Shown: positions 44,545 through 54,200 of the stretch, piece after piece | Numbering within the stretch: position 1 is the first letter of the stretch | Layout of the letters: the number at the start of each line of letters is the position of its first letter | Assembly (NCBI RefSeq): GCF_041740695.1 | Contig: NZ_JBGSLK010000134.1 | Location: 160,881-224,880 of the forward strand | Reading direction: 5' to 3' | DNA length: 64,000 nucleotides | Source: Haliscomenobacter sp041740695 | Lineage (GTDB): Bacteria; Bacteroidota; Bacteroidia; Chitinophagales; Saprospiraceae | The notes under the pieces: generated by a model | Database searches by the model: none | The model's input: the letters and a program-made list of their open reading frames with translations, nothing else | Told to the model about the DNA's origin: nothing | Translations under genes and position numbers: made by a program

Positions 44545-46794
44545 TTAAATAGCATTTTCCATTTTTTGACCCAAAGTTTGGTCATAAATGGTTTTCCATT
44601 CGTTCAGCGGGCCGTAGTCTTCGCCATCTACCAGGACACGTTTTCCCGTCACCTCACCGATTCTGGTAAAAGGAACATTATGGGTGTTGAGGTAGTTGAC
44701 CAGGTCATCTTCTTTTTCAGGTGTAGTGGTCACCACAATCCGGCTTTGACTTTCGCTGAAAAGGTATACATCTTTGCGGAAATTGTCGTCGGTTTCTACT
44801 TCGAAGCCAATATTGCCCGCTAATGCTGATTCTACCAAACAAGCAAACAGGCCACCTTCCGAAATATCGTGTGCCGACTCAATCAAGCGGCGGCGGATCA
44901 ATTTGGAGATGTTCAACTGGATGTGGAATTCTTCGTCCAAATCAATGCCAGGTGCAGGTGACAATTGCACCTTGTGCACCAAACGCAGGTATTCCGAGCT
45001 GTTGATGTCGTTTTGAGGGGTACCGATCACGTAGATCAAATGGCCGTCTTTTTTGAAATTGAGGGTCATTTGGAATTTTACATCCTCCAGGATACCCAAC
45101 ATGCCAATGGTTGGGGTCGGGTAGATGGGTTCAGTGCGGTCTTTGAACACCGACTGGTTGTAAAAACTCACGTTCCCGCCGGTTACCGGGGTATCAAACT
45201 TTCGACAAGCATCGCCCATCCCTTTGATGACATTGACGAATTGCCAGTATACCTCCGGGTTTTTGGGGCTACCAAAGTTCAAACAGTTGGTAATAGCCAC
45301 AGGAGTACCGCCCGAACAAACGATGTTGCGGGCAGCTTCCGCTACTGCAATCATGGCACCAGTGTAGGGATCGGCATATACATAGGTTGAGTTGCAGTCT
45401 ACGGTAAGCGCTAAGGCTTTATTCGTGCCTTTGACCCGCACTAGCGAGGCATCCGAGGGAGCATTGGTACCCATGTTGTTGGTGCGCACCATGGAGTCGT
45501 ACTGCTCGTAAATCCAACGTTTGGATACGATATTGGGCGAGGAGAACACCGTCCGCGCAATCTTTTTCAGGTCTTTGGGTTGGTTGATGCTTTTGACATT
45601 GAACTTATTGACCTGATCAATGTATTTGGGCTTCTGGTATTCGGGTTGGTAAACGGGTGCGCCGCCGCCCAACACCAGGGGTTCGGCAGGTACATCGGCC
45701 ACCAGTTCGTCGTGGTGGTAAAATTCGAGACGACCCGTGCCCGTAACTTCTCCAATTTGTTCACACTCGAGGTCCCATTTGTCGAATACATCTAGCACTT
45801 TTTGCTCCTGACCCAGGTGTACCACGATCAACATCCGTTCCTGGCTTTCCGACAACAAAATTTCCCAGGCTTTCATATTGGCCTGGCGGGTGGGTACTTT
45901 GCTCAAATCGATGCGCATGCCACACTTGCCTTTGGCGCTCATTTCGGAAGTAGAACAGGTGATGCCCGCAGCGCCCATGTCTTGCATGCCCACTACTGCG
46001 CCCGTTTTGATCACTTCCAATGAAGCTTCTAACAGGAGTTTTTCCTGAAAAGGGTCACCCACCTGTACTGCAGGCAAGTCGTTTACTGAATCTTCAGTCA
46101 AATCAGCTGAAGCAAAAGTGGCACCGTGGATGCCATCTTTGCCCGTGGCGGAACCGACGATGAATACTGGATTGCCTACCCCTTCGGCAATGGCTGAAAC
46201 CGTTTGGCCCACCCGGACGATCCCTGCCGACATGGCGTTCACCAGGATATTTTGGTTGTAGCAGTCGTTGAAGTACACCTCGCCGCCGACGGTAGGCACC
46301 CCAAAGGAGTTGCCATAGTCGCCAATGCCTTTTACTACCCCTTTAATCAGGTGTTGGGTATGGGCAAGGTCGAGGTTGCCAAAACGCAGAGAATTGAGAG
46401 CCGCAATTGGCCTGGCACCCATGGTGAAAATATCGCGGTGGATCCCCCCAACGCCGGTTGCAGCCCCTTGATAAGGCTCAATGGCAGAAGGGTGGTTGTG
46501 AGATTCTATTTTGAAGGCACAAGCCAGACCATCGCCAATGTCGACGAGGCCGGCATTTTCTTCCCCGGCACCTACCAACAGACGTTTGCCGTCGCGAGGT
46601 AAGGTCTTGAGCCAGTGGATAGAATGTTTGTAAGAACAGTGTTCAGACCACATGACGGAGAAAATACTCAACTCCGTAAAATTGGGCGTACGCCCCATGA
46701 CTTTGACAATCCGGTCAAACTCTTCCTCGGTGAGTCCCAGGTTTTGGGCCACTTGGGCATTGATTTCCGGTTCGGATACGTGCTGCATCAGCAA
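44545..46794 (-). CDS. purL: phosphoribosylformylglycinamidine synthase subunit PurL
   Basis: 749 residues, the usual size of the small (subunit) form of PurL. Conserved pieces: 'MWSEHCSYKHS' near residue 50, 'FKIESHNHPSAIEPYQGAATG' near 95, 'ALNSLRFG' near 132, 'VQVGDPFQEKLLLEA' near 250 and 'ESAHDISEGGLFACL' near 660. It catalyses the ATP-dependent conversion of FGAR to FGAM in purine synthesis, receiving ammonia from PurQ with the help of PurS; neither is in the window. Its stop precedes the TlpA-like gene closely. Confidence 0.97.
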   Translation of the reverse strand: MLMQHVSEPEINAQVAQNLGLTEEEFDRIVKVMGRTPNFTELSIFSVMWSEHCSYKHSIHWLKTLPRDGKRLLVGAGEENAGLVDIGDGLACAFKIESHNHPSAIEPYQGAATGVGGIHRDIFTMGARPIAALNSLRFGNLDLAHTQHLIKGVVKGIGDYGNSFGVPTVGGEVYFNDCYNQNILVNAMSAGIVRVGQTVSAIAEGVGNPVFIVGSATGKDGIHGATFASADLTEDSVNDLPAVQVGDPFQEKLLLEASLEVIKTGAVVGMQDMGAAGITCSTSEMSAKGKCGMRIDLSKVPTRQANMKAWEILLSESQERMLIVVHLGQEQKVLDVFDKWDLECEQIGEVTGTGRLEFYHHDELVADVPAEPLVLGGGAPVYQPEYQKPKYIDQVNKFNVKSINQPKDLKKIARTVFSSPNIVSKRWIYEQYDSMVRTNNMGTNAPSDASLVRVKGTNKALALTVDCNSTYVYADPYTGAMIAVAEAARNIVCSGGTPVAITNCLNFGSPKNPEVYWQFVNVIKGMGDACRKFDTPVTGGNVSFYNQSVFKDRTEPIYPTPTIGMLGILEDVKFQMTLNFKKDGHLIYVIGTPQNDINSSEYLRLVHKVQLSPAPGIDLDEEFHIQLNISKLIRRRLIESAHDISEGGLFACLVESALAGNIGFEVETDDNFRKDVYLFSESQSRIVVTTTPEKEDDLVNYLNTHNVPFTRIGEVTGKRVLVDGEDYGPLNEWKTIYDQTLGQKMENAI

Positions 46795-46956
46795 TTGGGT
46801 TTAAAAGCGCAAAGATATAAACCCGATACTCAAATAGCCATAAGCGTGTTGAAATTTTTCGGCTTAATGCAAGATTGGGGTACTAAACCCAGGATTCTGC
46901 TTCAATTGTCCAAACTTGGCGCAATCACCCCGCTATTTTGGCGAGATTTCCATTTT

Positions 46957-46983
46957 TTTGTTTTAAAAATAAACTTACCTTTG
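46957..46983 (+). promoter_or_regulatory. candidate promoter of the SRPBCC gene
   Basis: TACCTTTG (46976-46983) matches TAnnTTTG exactly. TTTG at 46957-46960 could be the -33 element but the spacer is 15 nt, shorter than usual. The start codon is at 47029. Confidence 0.4.
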
Positions 46984-47028
46984 TTTTTGTATTGATTGAA
47001 TTGATAATTGTTTTAAAACTCTAGCAAC

Positions 47029-47562
47029 ATGAAAGCACTTAAAATGATCCTATTGGGCATTGTTGCCCTGATCGCATTGGTTTTGGTCATTGCACTTTTT
47101 GTCAAAAAAGATTTTGCAGTGGAGCGCTCTGTTACCATCAACAAACCAAATCAAGAGGTTTTTGACTATGTAAAATTACTCAAAAACCAAAAAAGCTGGA
47201 GCAGCTTTAGTCAGACTGACCCTAAAATGAAAGAATGGTACAAAGGTAAGGATGGCACGGTTGGCACCATTTATGGCTGGGAAAGTAAAGTGATGGGCGA
47301 TGGTGAACAGGTCATCACCAAAATTGCCGAAGGAGAACGTGTGGACATTGACATGCATTTTAAAGGTATGATGGCCTCTACCGCTCCAGCTTACCTTGCC
47401 ACCAAAATGCTCAGCGATTCCACTACGCAGGTGACCTGGGCCATAAGTGGTAAAATGAGCTACCCGATGAATTTTATGGGTTTGTTTATGAGTATGGATG
47501 ATATGATTGGCACGGAATATGAGAAGTCTTTGGCGCAGTTGAAGGACGTCCTGGAAAAGTAA
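47029..47562 (+). CDS. SRPBCC (polyketide-cyclase-like) membrane-anchored protein
   Basis: 177 residues. One N-terminal membrane helix (about 5-26) is followed by a START-like SRPBCC domain: 'VERSVTINKPNQEVFDYVK', 'SWSSFSQTDPKMKEWYKG', 'GTIYGWES' and a C-terminal long helix 'GTEYEKSLAQLKDVLE'. The fold binds hydrophobic ligands in a deep pocket. Members of this Bacteroidota subfamily have no known ligand. Single gene, convergent with the oxidoreductase gene and separated from it by a 44-bp-arm palindrome. Confidence 0.87.
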   Translation: MKALKMILLGIVALIALVLVIALFVKKDFAVERSVTINKPNQEVFDYVKLLKNQKSWSSFSQTDPKMKEWYKGKDGTVGTIYGWESKVMGDGEQVITKIAEGERVDIDMHFKGMMASTAPAYLATKMLSDSTTQVTWAISGKMSYPMNFMGLFMSMDDMIGTEYEKSLAQLKDVLEK

Positions 47563-47570
47563 ATAATGTT

Positions 47571-47687
47571 CTTAGGTGTCTCTTCAGTGTCTTAGGTGTC
47601 TTAGGTGGTGAAAAAGAAAGGAGCTCTGCGCAGAAGAGCATTATTTTCACCACCTAAGAAACCTAAGACACTAAAGAAACACCTAAG
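47571..47687. repeat. palindromic element with 44-bp arms at a convergent junction
   Basis: Arms 47571-47614 and 47644-47687 pair over 44 bp with 3 mismatches. The arm is a chain of CTTAGGTG units ending TTAGGTGGTGAAAA. It fits exactly between the SRPBCC stop (8 bp away) and the oxidoreductase stop (2 bp away). Same arm length and ends as the element at 62069, with six internal base differences. Probable bidirectional terminator. Confidence 0.9.
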
Positions 47688-47689
47688 CA

Positions 47690-48823
47690 TTAAGCTTTAT
47701 CCAATTGAATCGGTTTAGCCATGCTCTGCGCTTTCAAAGCCAACTCCGTCGCCAAAAGGCAATGCGCCTGCGGCATCGCCGTTTCCGTCCGATTCACCAC
47801 ATCATCGACCAATAAAGTCCCAAAAGGCAGCGGTACCTGATTGCAATCGATGTATTGGGTTTCTTTTTGATTCACGAGATAGAGGTGATTGCCGTTGTCG
47901 TGGCTGGCAATGTCGATGTTTTTGCGGATTTCGATGTAGCCTTCCGTGCCTAAAATGGTCAGTCGCCCGTCGCCCCAGGTTTTTAAGCCATTTGGCGTAA
48001 ACCAATCCACTCGAATGTAACCCGTGCCTTTATTGCCCTTGATCATCACATCCCCGAAGTCTTCAAACTGGGGATATTGGGGGTGATTGACATTGCCAAC
48101 TTGTGATGCGACAATCTCCGCTTGGGTCGAACCCGTAAAAAAGAGGAACTGGTCAAATTGATGGGAAGCGATATCGGTAATGATGCCGCCGTAGTTTTTA
48201 ACGTCAAAAAACCAGGACGGTCGAGTAGGGGCATTCATGCGGTGGGGCCCCATGCCGATGGTTTGAATCACTTTACCAATGGCACCCGCTTTGACCAACT
48301 CTCCCGCTTTCACCGTGGCGCGGTTTTCATGTCTTTCGCTGTACATGATGGAGTAGATGCGTTTGGTGGCTTGTTGTACTGCGCGTACTTTTTTGAGTTG
48401 AGCCAAACTGGTCACGCCAGGTTTGTCCACCAGGTAATCTTTGCCATGCTGCATCACTTCGACGCCCAAGGGTGCCCGCTCGATGGGGATACCCGCGCTC
48501 ATGATGAGTTGGATTGAGTTGTCTTCCAGGATTTCGCGCTTGTCTTTGGCCAGTTTGGCGTTGGGGTATCTTTTGGCAAAAGCGGCGACCAGATCCGGTT
48601 CTTTGGCGTAAAAAGCCACCAATTGTCCACCACCTCGGGTCACTGCTTCGACCATGCCATAGATGTGGCCGTGGTTGAGGCCGATGACGGAGAATTTGAT
48701 GCGGGGTTCGGCGACTGTTTTGGCAAAAGTGGTGTGGGGCAGGGAAGACAGGATGGCCATCCCGGTAGCAGTGGTGGCGGTTTCTTTGAGAAAGCGGCGG
48801 CGGTTGAAAAGGGTGGTTTTCAT
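47690..48823 (-). CDS. Gfo/Idh/MocA-family oxidoreductase, Tat-exported
   Basis: 377 residues from ATG 48823; the frame can be extended upstream, but this start gives an immediate twin-arginine signal (NRRRFLKETATTATGMAILS) with hydrophobic core and 'TFA' cleavage site. A Rossmann N-terminal domain begins 'IKFSVIGLNHGHIYGMVEAV', with 'YLVDKPGVTSLAQLKKV' as the EKP-like motif. The C-terminal catalytic domain has 'GGIITDIASHQFDQFLFFTG' with the conserved Asp/His. Expected to oxidise or reduce a sugar or related polyol with tightly bound NAD(P) in the periplasm. Many Bacteroidota carry similar Tat-type copies linked to carbohydrate use. Substrate unknown. Confidence 0.9.
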   Translation of the reverse strand: MKTTLFNRRRFLKETATTATGMAILSSLPHTTFAKTVAEPRIKFSVIGLNHGHIYGMVEAVTRGGGQLVAFYAKEPDLVAAFAKRYPNAKLAKDKREILEDNSIQLIMSAGIPIERAPLGVEVMQHGKDYLVDKPGVTSLAQLKKVRAVQQATKRIYSIMYSERHENRATVKAGELVKAGAIGKVIQTIGMGPHRMNAPTRPSWFFDVKNYGGIITDIASHQFDQFLFFTGSTQAEIVASQVGNVNHPQYPQFEDFGDVMIKGNKGTGYIRVDWFTPNGLKTWGDGRLTILGTEGYIEIRKNIDIASHDNGNHLYLVNQKETQYIDCNQVPLPFGTLLVDDVVNRTETAMPQAHCLLATELALKAQSMAKPIQLDKA

Positions 48824-48913
48824 TGGTTGATGTTTATAGCTTTTTAATACGTGTTTTGTTCCAAGTAAAATTAGGAAAAAACCTGTGCTCAAGCAGGCTC
48901 AAAAAATCCCCCC

Positions 48914-48944
48914 TTGCCAATCTCCCCACAATTTCCTAACTTTC
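48914..48944 (+). promoter_or_regulatory. candidate promoter of the LamG surface protein gene
   Basis: TTG at 48914-48916, a 20-nt spacer and TAACTTTC at 48937-48944 (one base off TAnnTTTG), 28 nt before the ATG at 48973. Confidence 0.45.
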
Positions 48945-48972
48945 CCCAATTGTCCCACTAACCGATTCACAA

Positions 48973-51213
48973 ATGCGCCCCCAACTTCTATTGTTGCTCT
49001 GCCTGCCCCTGTGGCTGGGCGGACAAACCGCACCTATTGGCTATTATCCTTTTGAAGGCACTGCTGAGGATAAAAGCAGTTTGCGCAATGATGCCCAGAT
49101 TTTTGGCAATCCCCGCTGCGTGCCAGGTATCAAAGGCTCTGCTTACCAATTGGATGGCAATGACTACTTTGAAATCCCCAACGTATCAGACATCAACAAC
49201 CTCACATCCGAGTTTACTTTTGCCTGTTGGGTTTTTCCCACTGCTACCAGCGGCAATACGGTCTCCATCATTACCAAGTCCAATTCCAACTCCTTGAATA
49301 CACCCTTCAACCTGGCTTATCAGGGTGGGAGTTTGATTCCCTATGTGCGCTACACCCAACCGGGGCTATTCGCCAACCCGACCCAGGTGTTTGTGAACCA
49401 GGCGCCTTTTGCGGTCAAACTCAATGAATGGAATTTTGTGGTCTGGCGTTTCAATCGGGGCAAACTGGACATTTTTTTGAATGGCAATTTGTTGGCCAGC
49501 ATTACCCTGCCTTTTACTGCGGTACGCCAGAACAATGCCCCTGTGGTAGTGGGCCACGATGAACCTGGTGCAGAAGAATTTTTCATTGGCATCATTGACG
49601 AGCTCTACATTTACAACAAAGCCGTATCCGATCAGGAATTGTTGGATCTGTACAACTCCTATACCTTACCCGAAAAAATTGCCAAACCCGTTAGCATTTG
49701 TGACGGCGAAGTGTACCGTAAACGCAGTATAGCGGGCTTTTATGCCGATACCATCCGCACGGCCAGGGGATGTGATAGTGTCAGTTATTTTCAATTGACG
49801 GTGAACCCCAGCCCCAGGTATACGGTGGATACCGCCATTTGTAATGGGCAAAGTGCCTTTGGCTATACCTATACCAATACTTATTTTGACACTTTTCAAA
49901 CCCGCCTGGGTTGTGATAGCATCCGCACTTTGAACCTACAGGTTTTACCCCACAGCGCCTCAAATATCTTACGGGGAATTTGTACTGGGCAATCTTTTGA
50001 AGGCTATACAAAGGCTGGGACTTATGTGGATGTATTAAAAAATGCGGTAGGGTGTGACAGTGTCCGCACCATTCAATTGTTGGTGTTTAAACCAGACACG
50101 ACCACGATTGAACGGCGTATTTGTGCGGGTGAAACCTTTTTGGGTTATACTGCTACGGGTGTTTATCGCGATACTTTCCGCAATTTTCGAGGTTGTGACA
50201 GCTTGCGTATCGTTCGACTGACGGTATTTAGGCCAGATACCACTCAAGAGCTGGCGCAAATTTGCGCTGGTAAAAGTTTGGCGGGTCACAGCAGTTCTGG
50301 AACTTACACCAATCGTTATCAAGGTGGAGATGGTTGTGACAGTGTGCACATATTGCAGCTTACGGTTTTGCCTCCGGCAAGTTCCCAGTTGTTGCAAAGT
50401 ATTTGTTCGGGTGAAACTTTTGAACGCTATACCCGCAGTGGAATTTATCGGGATACTTTTCAAACCCCGGCAGGTTGTGACAGCATTCGGGTCTTACAAT
50501 TGGCTGTGTTGCCACCTACCATCCGCAGCATCAGCGCCTCTATTTGTCCTGGAGAGCGAGTGGAGGGCTACGACCGACCGGGTACCTATGTGGATACCCT
50601 GGTATCGAGCACTGGCTGCGATAGTGTACGCACCTTGACCCTGAGTGCTACAGATGCGAAAAGATTCATTTTGGACAAACGGATTTGTGCTGGTGAATCC
50701 TTCCTGGGATACACTGCTGCTGGAACCTACCTCGATACGCTTAGAGCAGGAGGCACGGGTTGTGACAGCATTCGCACCTTAAACCTTATCGTGAACACCA
50801 TTGCCGAAAACACTCGCGAAGTGAGTATTTGTGCGGGCGGGAATGTTGAAGGATACACCCAATCGGGTACTTATACCAAAACCGTTCAACGGCCCGGTCT
50901 TTGTGACAGCATCTACACACTTAAACTCAATGTCGGGGCCGTTTTTGTCCCCAATGCCTTTTCGCCCAATGGCGACCGCATCAACGATTCTTTCAAAATA
51001 ATGGCTGCTGAGGGGAGCCAATTAAGCGTTCTCCGATTCTTCATTCGCGACCGTTATGGTAGCCTGGTCTTCCAGGGCACTGACCTAACCAGTGAATGGG
51101 ACGGCACCATCCGCGGTCAAAAAGCCAATATCGGCGTGTATTATTACGCGATTGAGCTGGAATGTGGTGGGAAAAGGTCGGTGCTGAATGGGGGAGTGCA
51201 CCTAATAAGATAG
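48973..51213 (+). CDS. LamG-domain surface protein with nine paired-Cys repeats and type B T9SS sorting domain
   Basis: 746 residues. Signal peptide (PQLLLLLCLPLWLGGQ), then a LamG/concanavalin-like domain (about 22-235; 'DGNDYFEIPNVSDINNLTSE'). Nine repeats of about 47 residues follow, pattern 'ICAGE.F.GY...G.Y.DT....GCDS.R.L.L.V', each with two Cys that probably form an internal disulfide. A C-terminal gliding-motility-type (CHU_C) type B sorting domain begins 'FVPNAFSPNGDRINDSFKI'. It should be exported by T9SS and anchored on or released from the surface. It converges on the SprB-repeat gene, and a short palindrome lies between the two. Confidence 0.92.
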   Translation: MRPQLLLLLCLPLWLGGQTAPIGYYPFEGTAEDKSSLRNDAQIFGNPRCVPGIKGSAYQLDGNDYFEIPNVSDINNLTSEFTFACWVFPTATSGNTVSIITKSNSNSLNTPFNLAYQGGSLIPYVRYTQPGLFANPTQVFVNQAPFAVKLNEWNFVVWRFNRGKLDIFLNGNLLASITLPFTAVRQNNAPVVVGHDEPGAEEFFIGIIDELYIYNKAVSDQELLDLYNSYTLPEKIAKPVSICDGEVYRKRSIAGFYADTIRTARGCDSVSYFQLTVNPSPRYTVDTAICNGQSAFGYTYTNTYFDTFQTRLGCDSIRTLNLQVLPHSASNILRGICTGQSFEGYTKAGTYVDVLKNAVGCDSVRTIQLLVFKPDTTTIERRICAGETFLGYTATGVYRDTFRNFRGCDSLRIVRLTVFRPDTTQELAQICAGKSLAGHSSSGTYTNRYQGGDGCDSVHILQLTVLPPASSQLLQSICSGETFERYTRSGIYRDTFQTPAGCDSIRVLQLAVLPPTIRSISASICPGERVEGYDRPGTYVDTLVSSTGCDSVRTLTLSATDAKRFILDKRICAGESFLGYTAAGTYLDTLRAGGTGCDSIRTLNLIVNTIAENTREVSICAGGNVEGYTQSGTYTKTVQRPGLCDSIYTLKLNVGAVFVPNAFSPNGDRINDSFKIMAAEGSQLSVLRFFIRDRYGSLVFQGTDLTSEWDGTIRGQKANIGVYYYAIELECGGKRSVLNGGVHLIR

Positions 51214-51216
51214 ATG

Positions 51217-51295
51217 AGAGATGAAAGATGAAAGATGAAAGATGAAAGTGGTAGCACCAATTTTCATCATCTCTCATCTTTCATCTTTCATCTCT
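51217..51295. repeat. palindrome of GATGAAA units at a convergent junction
   Basis: A tandem of AGATGAA units (51217-51249) pairs with 51261-51295 over 22 or more bp, with slippage possible between units; the loop includes GTGGTAGCACC. It lies between the stop codons of the two convergent T9SS protein genes and overlaps the minus-strand stop. Confidence 0.75.
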
Positions 51296-54200
51296 ATTTT
51301 TTAACAATCTTCACCACCTCAGTTCCCAATTCTCCCAAATTCAATTTGAGGAAGTAGAAACCAGAAGGCAGATCGTCAAAGTCTATGCCATCCAGGATTG
51401 CCCCAGCGTCGACCTTCTTGCTGGTCCGCAAGCGACCGTCCGCGTTGAACAACTCCAGGGTGATATTGCCTGTTGATTGTTGCAAGAATTGGATCACCAG
51501 GCGGTCGCTGACCGGGTTCGGATAGATGTTGAACAATTCATCGGAAGCTACCCCTACTTTGCTGTTGGCCAGTTTGGAGAAGGCGTCTTTGCCCGACACA
51601 TTGTTGATCATCCTTACCCGGTAAATATTGATCCCTGGTTTGGCGTCGTAGTCGATGTATTCATATTCCTGGTTGCCATCTTTGATGCGGACTGGTTCTT
51701 TCACCGTGCCAATTTTATCAAACAGCACTGCATCTTTTGAACGTTGTACGTCAAAGGTGTAAGTGTACCCATCATTGCGCACCGCCCAGTTGAGGCGAAT
51801 GGTTTGATCGTTCATCGGTACTGCATCCAGGCTAAAACTGTTGATTCCACTACCACAAAGGGTTGGGTTGTCACTAACGGAAAGTGAGGTAGTGAAACTG
51901 CCTACGCAATTGTTTTCGGAAACCGTTACCGTTACCCCAAAGCGGCTGGCGTATTCAAAGCTCACCGTTACTGTTTTTCCGTAGGCGACCCTTGGGTTGA
52001 CCCCTGCATCAAAGTCCCAGCGCACCCCAGCGTTTTGGGTACCCGTTTCGATCTGAAGGATTGCATTTTCTTTTGCGCAAAAACCCGTTGGGCTCTTCCA
52101 GTCAATTTTTACGGCATCACCTACTTCAATAATGACCACATTGTTTTCGATGTAAGGACAATTGGCGTCCTTGATGCGCACACAACGGGCAAAATAAGTA
52201 GTCTGTTGAATTGGGCCGGGTTGGTATTCTGGCGAGTCGGAGTTTGGAATGGGTGTAAAAAACGCCATGTCAAAACGTGAACTGCTGGTGGACTGCATCC
52301 ACAAGTATTCCACTTCGCCCGGTGCACCGCTAGGTGAAACCACGTTGACTAGCTTTGCCGGAATAGCCCCGGGGCCGCATAATTTTTGGTCATATCCAAT
52401 CACCCCCGCATAGGTCAGGTTGACACAAGGTTTGATCAAACCTGCATCGATGGTCAGGTCAATCTCCCCATCGTCCAGAATGATGACGTCCGTCATCAAA
52501 GTCGTCGGGTCGTAGTCGCTATCGATGGCATCATTACTGCCCGCGTTGGCCTTGCCGACGGTAAAACCTGGAGGCAGAATGATGGTCAGTTTGTACTGCC
52601 CGGCAGGCCCGGTGTAGTTGAACTTGCCATTGGCATCCGTTATGATCGTATCTGGGATGGTAAGACCCCCTTTGGGTACCACCAGAATGATGATTTTTAC
52701 CCCGGGAATTCCTGGTTCGCCCGGATCCTGGATCCCATCCTCATCCAGGTCATGCCAGACAAAATCGCCAATCACTGCGCGGCAATTCTCGCGGGTGATG
52801 ATGATCAGGCGGCGCAGTACTGCTTCGCAAGCGTCCAGACTGCTCGGTGAAAGGCGGGCAATCAGTTCGTAAGTGCCTACTGGCAGTGTACTTGGATCAA
52901 TGCTATTTACAGGTTGACCATTCAGCGTAAAGGAGATTTCGCCGGGAATTGAACTGGTGGCTTGCAACACAAATGGCGCTGCATTCACACAGAAAGTATC
53001 CCGGAAATTACTCAGATTCGCGATGCTGATGGTAGGGTAGGCGCATGAATTCTGGAAAATCATGGTATCTACTCCATTGGTCACCCGCAGGGTATAGCCT
53101 TGGGCATCTACATGGCGGAAGGTCAGCGAGAAAATGCCTGGACTGGTACTTGGCAGCGTTGTGCCTACCGTAATAGGTAGTGGTGCTGCAGGCGGATTCG
53201 GGCTATCGTCGCGGAACACCCCAGCGGCACTGGTGATGCGCCAGGTTTCGCCCGGCAAGGCATCAATGGTGATGGTTTCGCGGAAATGGCCAGTAAAGGC
53301 ATCGCTGGCATTGTTCAGGCAAACACAAGTACCCAGGGTACTACCCTTTGGGCTGGGTGTAACCCCTGCATCCCAATCCAGGTTGCTGGTGCCGGGTTGT
53401 ACACAAAAAGTATCCGTTGTGTAAGTAATCGGGTCGATATCGCTGTCGAGGGCATCGTTGGTACCTACATTGGGTTGGGTAGGCCGCAGGGTATCTGGTA
53501 ACACGAATGTGACTTTGTAACAACCTGGATCTACTACAAAAATGTATTTGCCATTAGCCCCCGTGGTGGTCATTTCCATTGACGTATTGCCCACATCTAC
53601 TCGGTTTAGGACAACCTTTACGCCTGGAATGCCTGGCTCCCCGGCATCCATAATCCCATCTTCGTCGGTATCAAACCACAGCATGTCGCCAATGAGGGCT
53701 TTGCTTGGGTTGAGTGCTACTGTACAAGAAGTAACACAACCCAGGGCATCGGTGGTGGTGACGGAATAAGTCCCTCCACTGAGGTTGGTGACCGCACTAG
53801 TGGTAGCCCCATTGCTCCACAAGTAGCTATAAGGGCCAGTGCCGCCAATGACCTGCACTTCGGCTTCTCCATCGCTGACGCCGGGTACGGTTACCGCTTT
53901 GATAACTACTACCTGGCAGAGCAAAGCCCCGGCATCCAGCACTCGGAAGGAATCAATCACCTGACATTCGCGGGCATCGGTTACGGTTATTCTGTACAAG
54001 CCAGCATTGAGTTGGGTGATCGCTGAAGTAGAGGCCCCAGTACTCCATTGGTAGGAATAAGGGGTGGTTCCACCCGTTACGGTACATCTGGCTGCCCCGG
54101 TTTGTGGCGCTCCACACACGATCGCGTTGCCGCTCATGCGGGTACGCAGGGTATCGGGCTGGGTGACTACAAAACTGGTGTCTTTGCCACAGTTGTTTTG

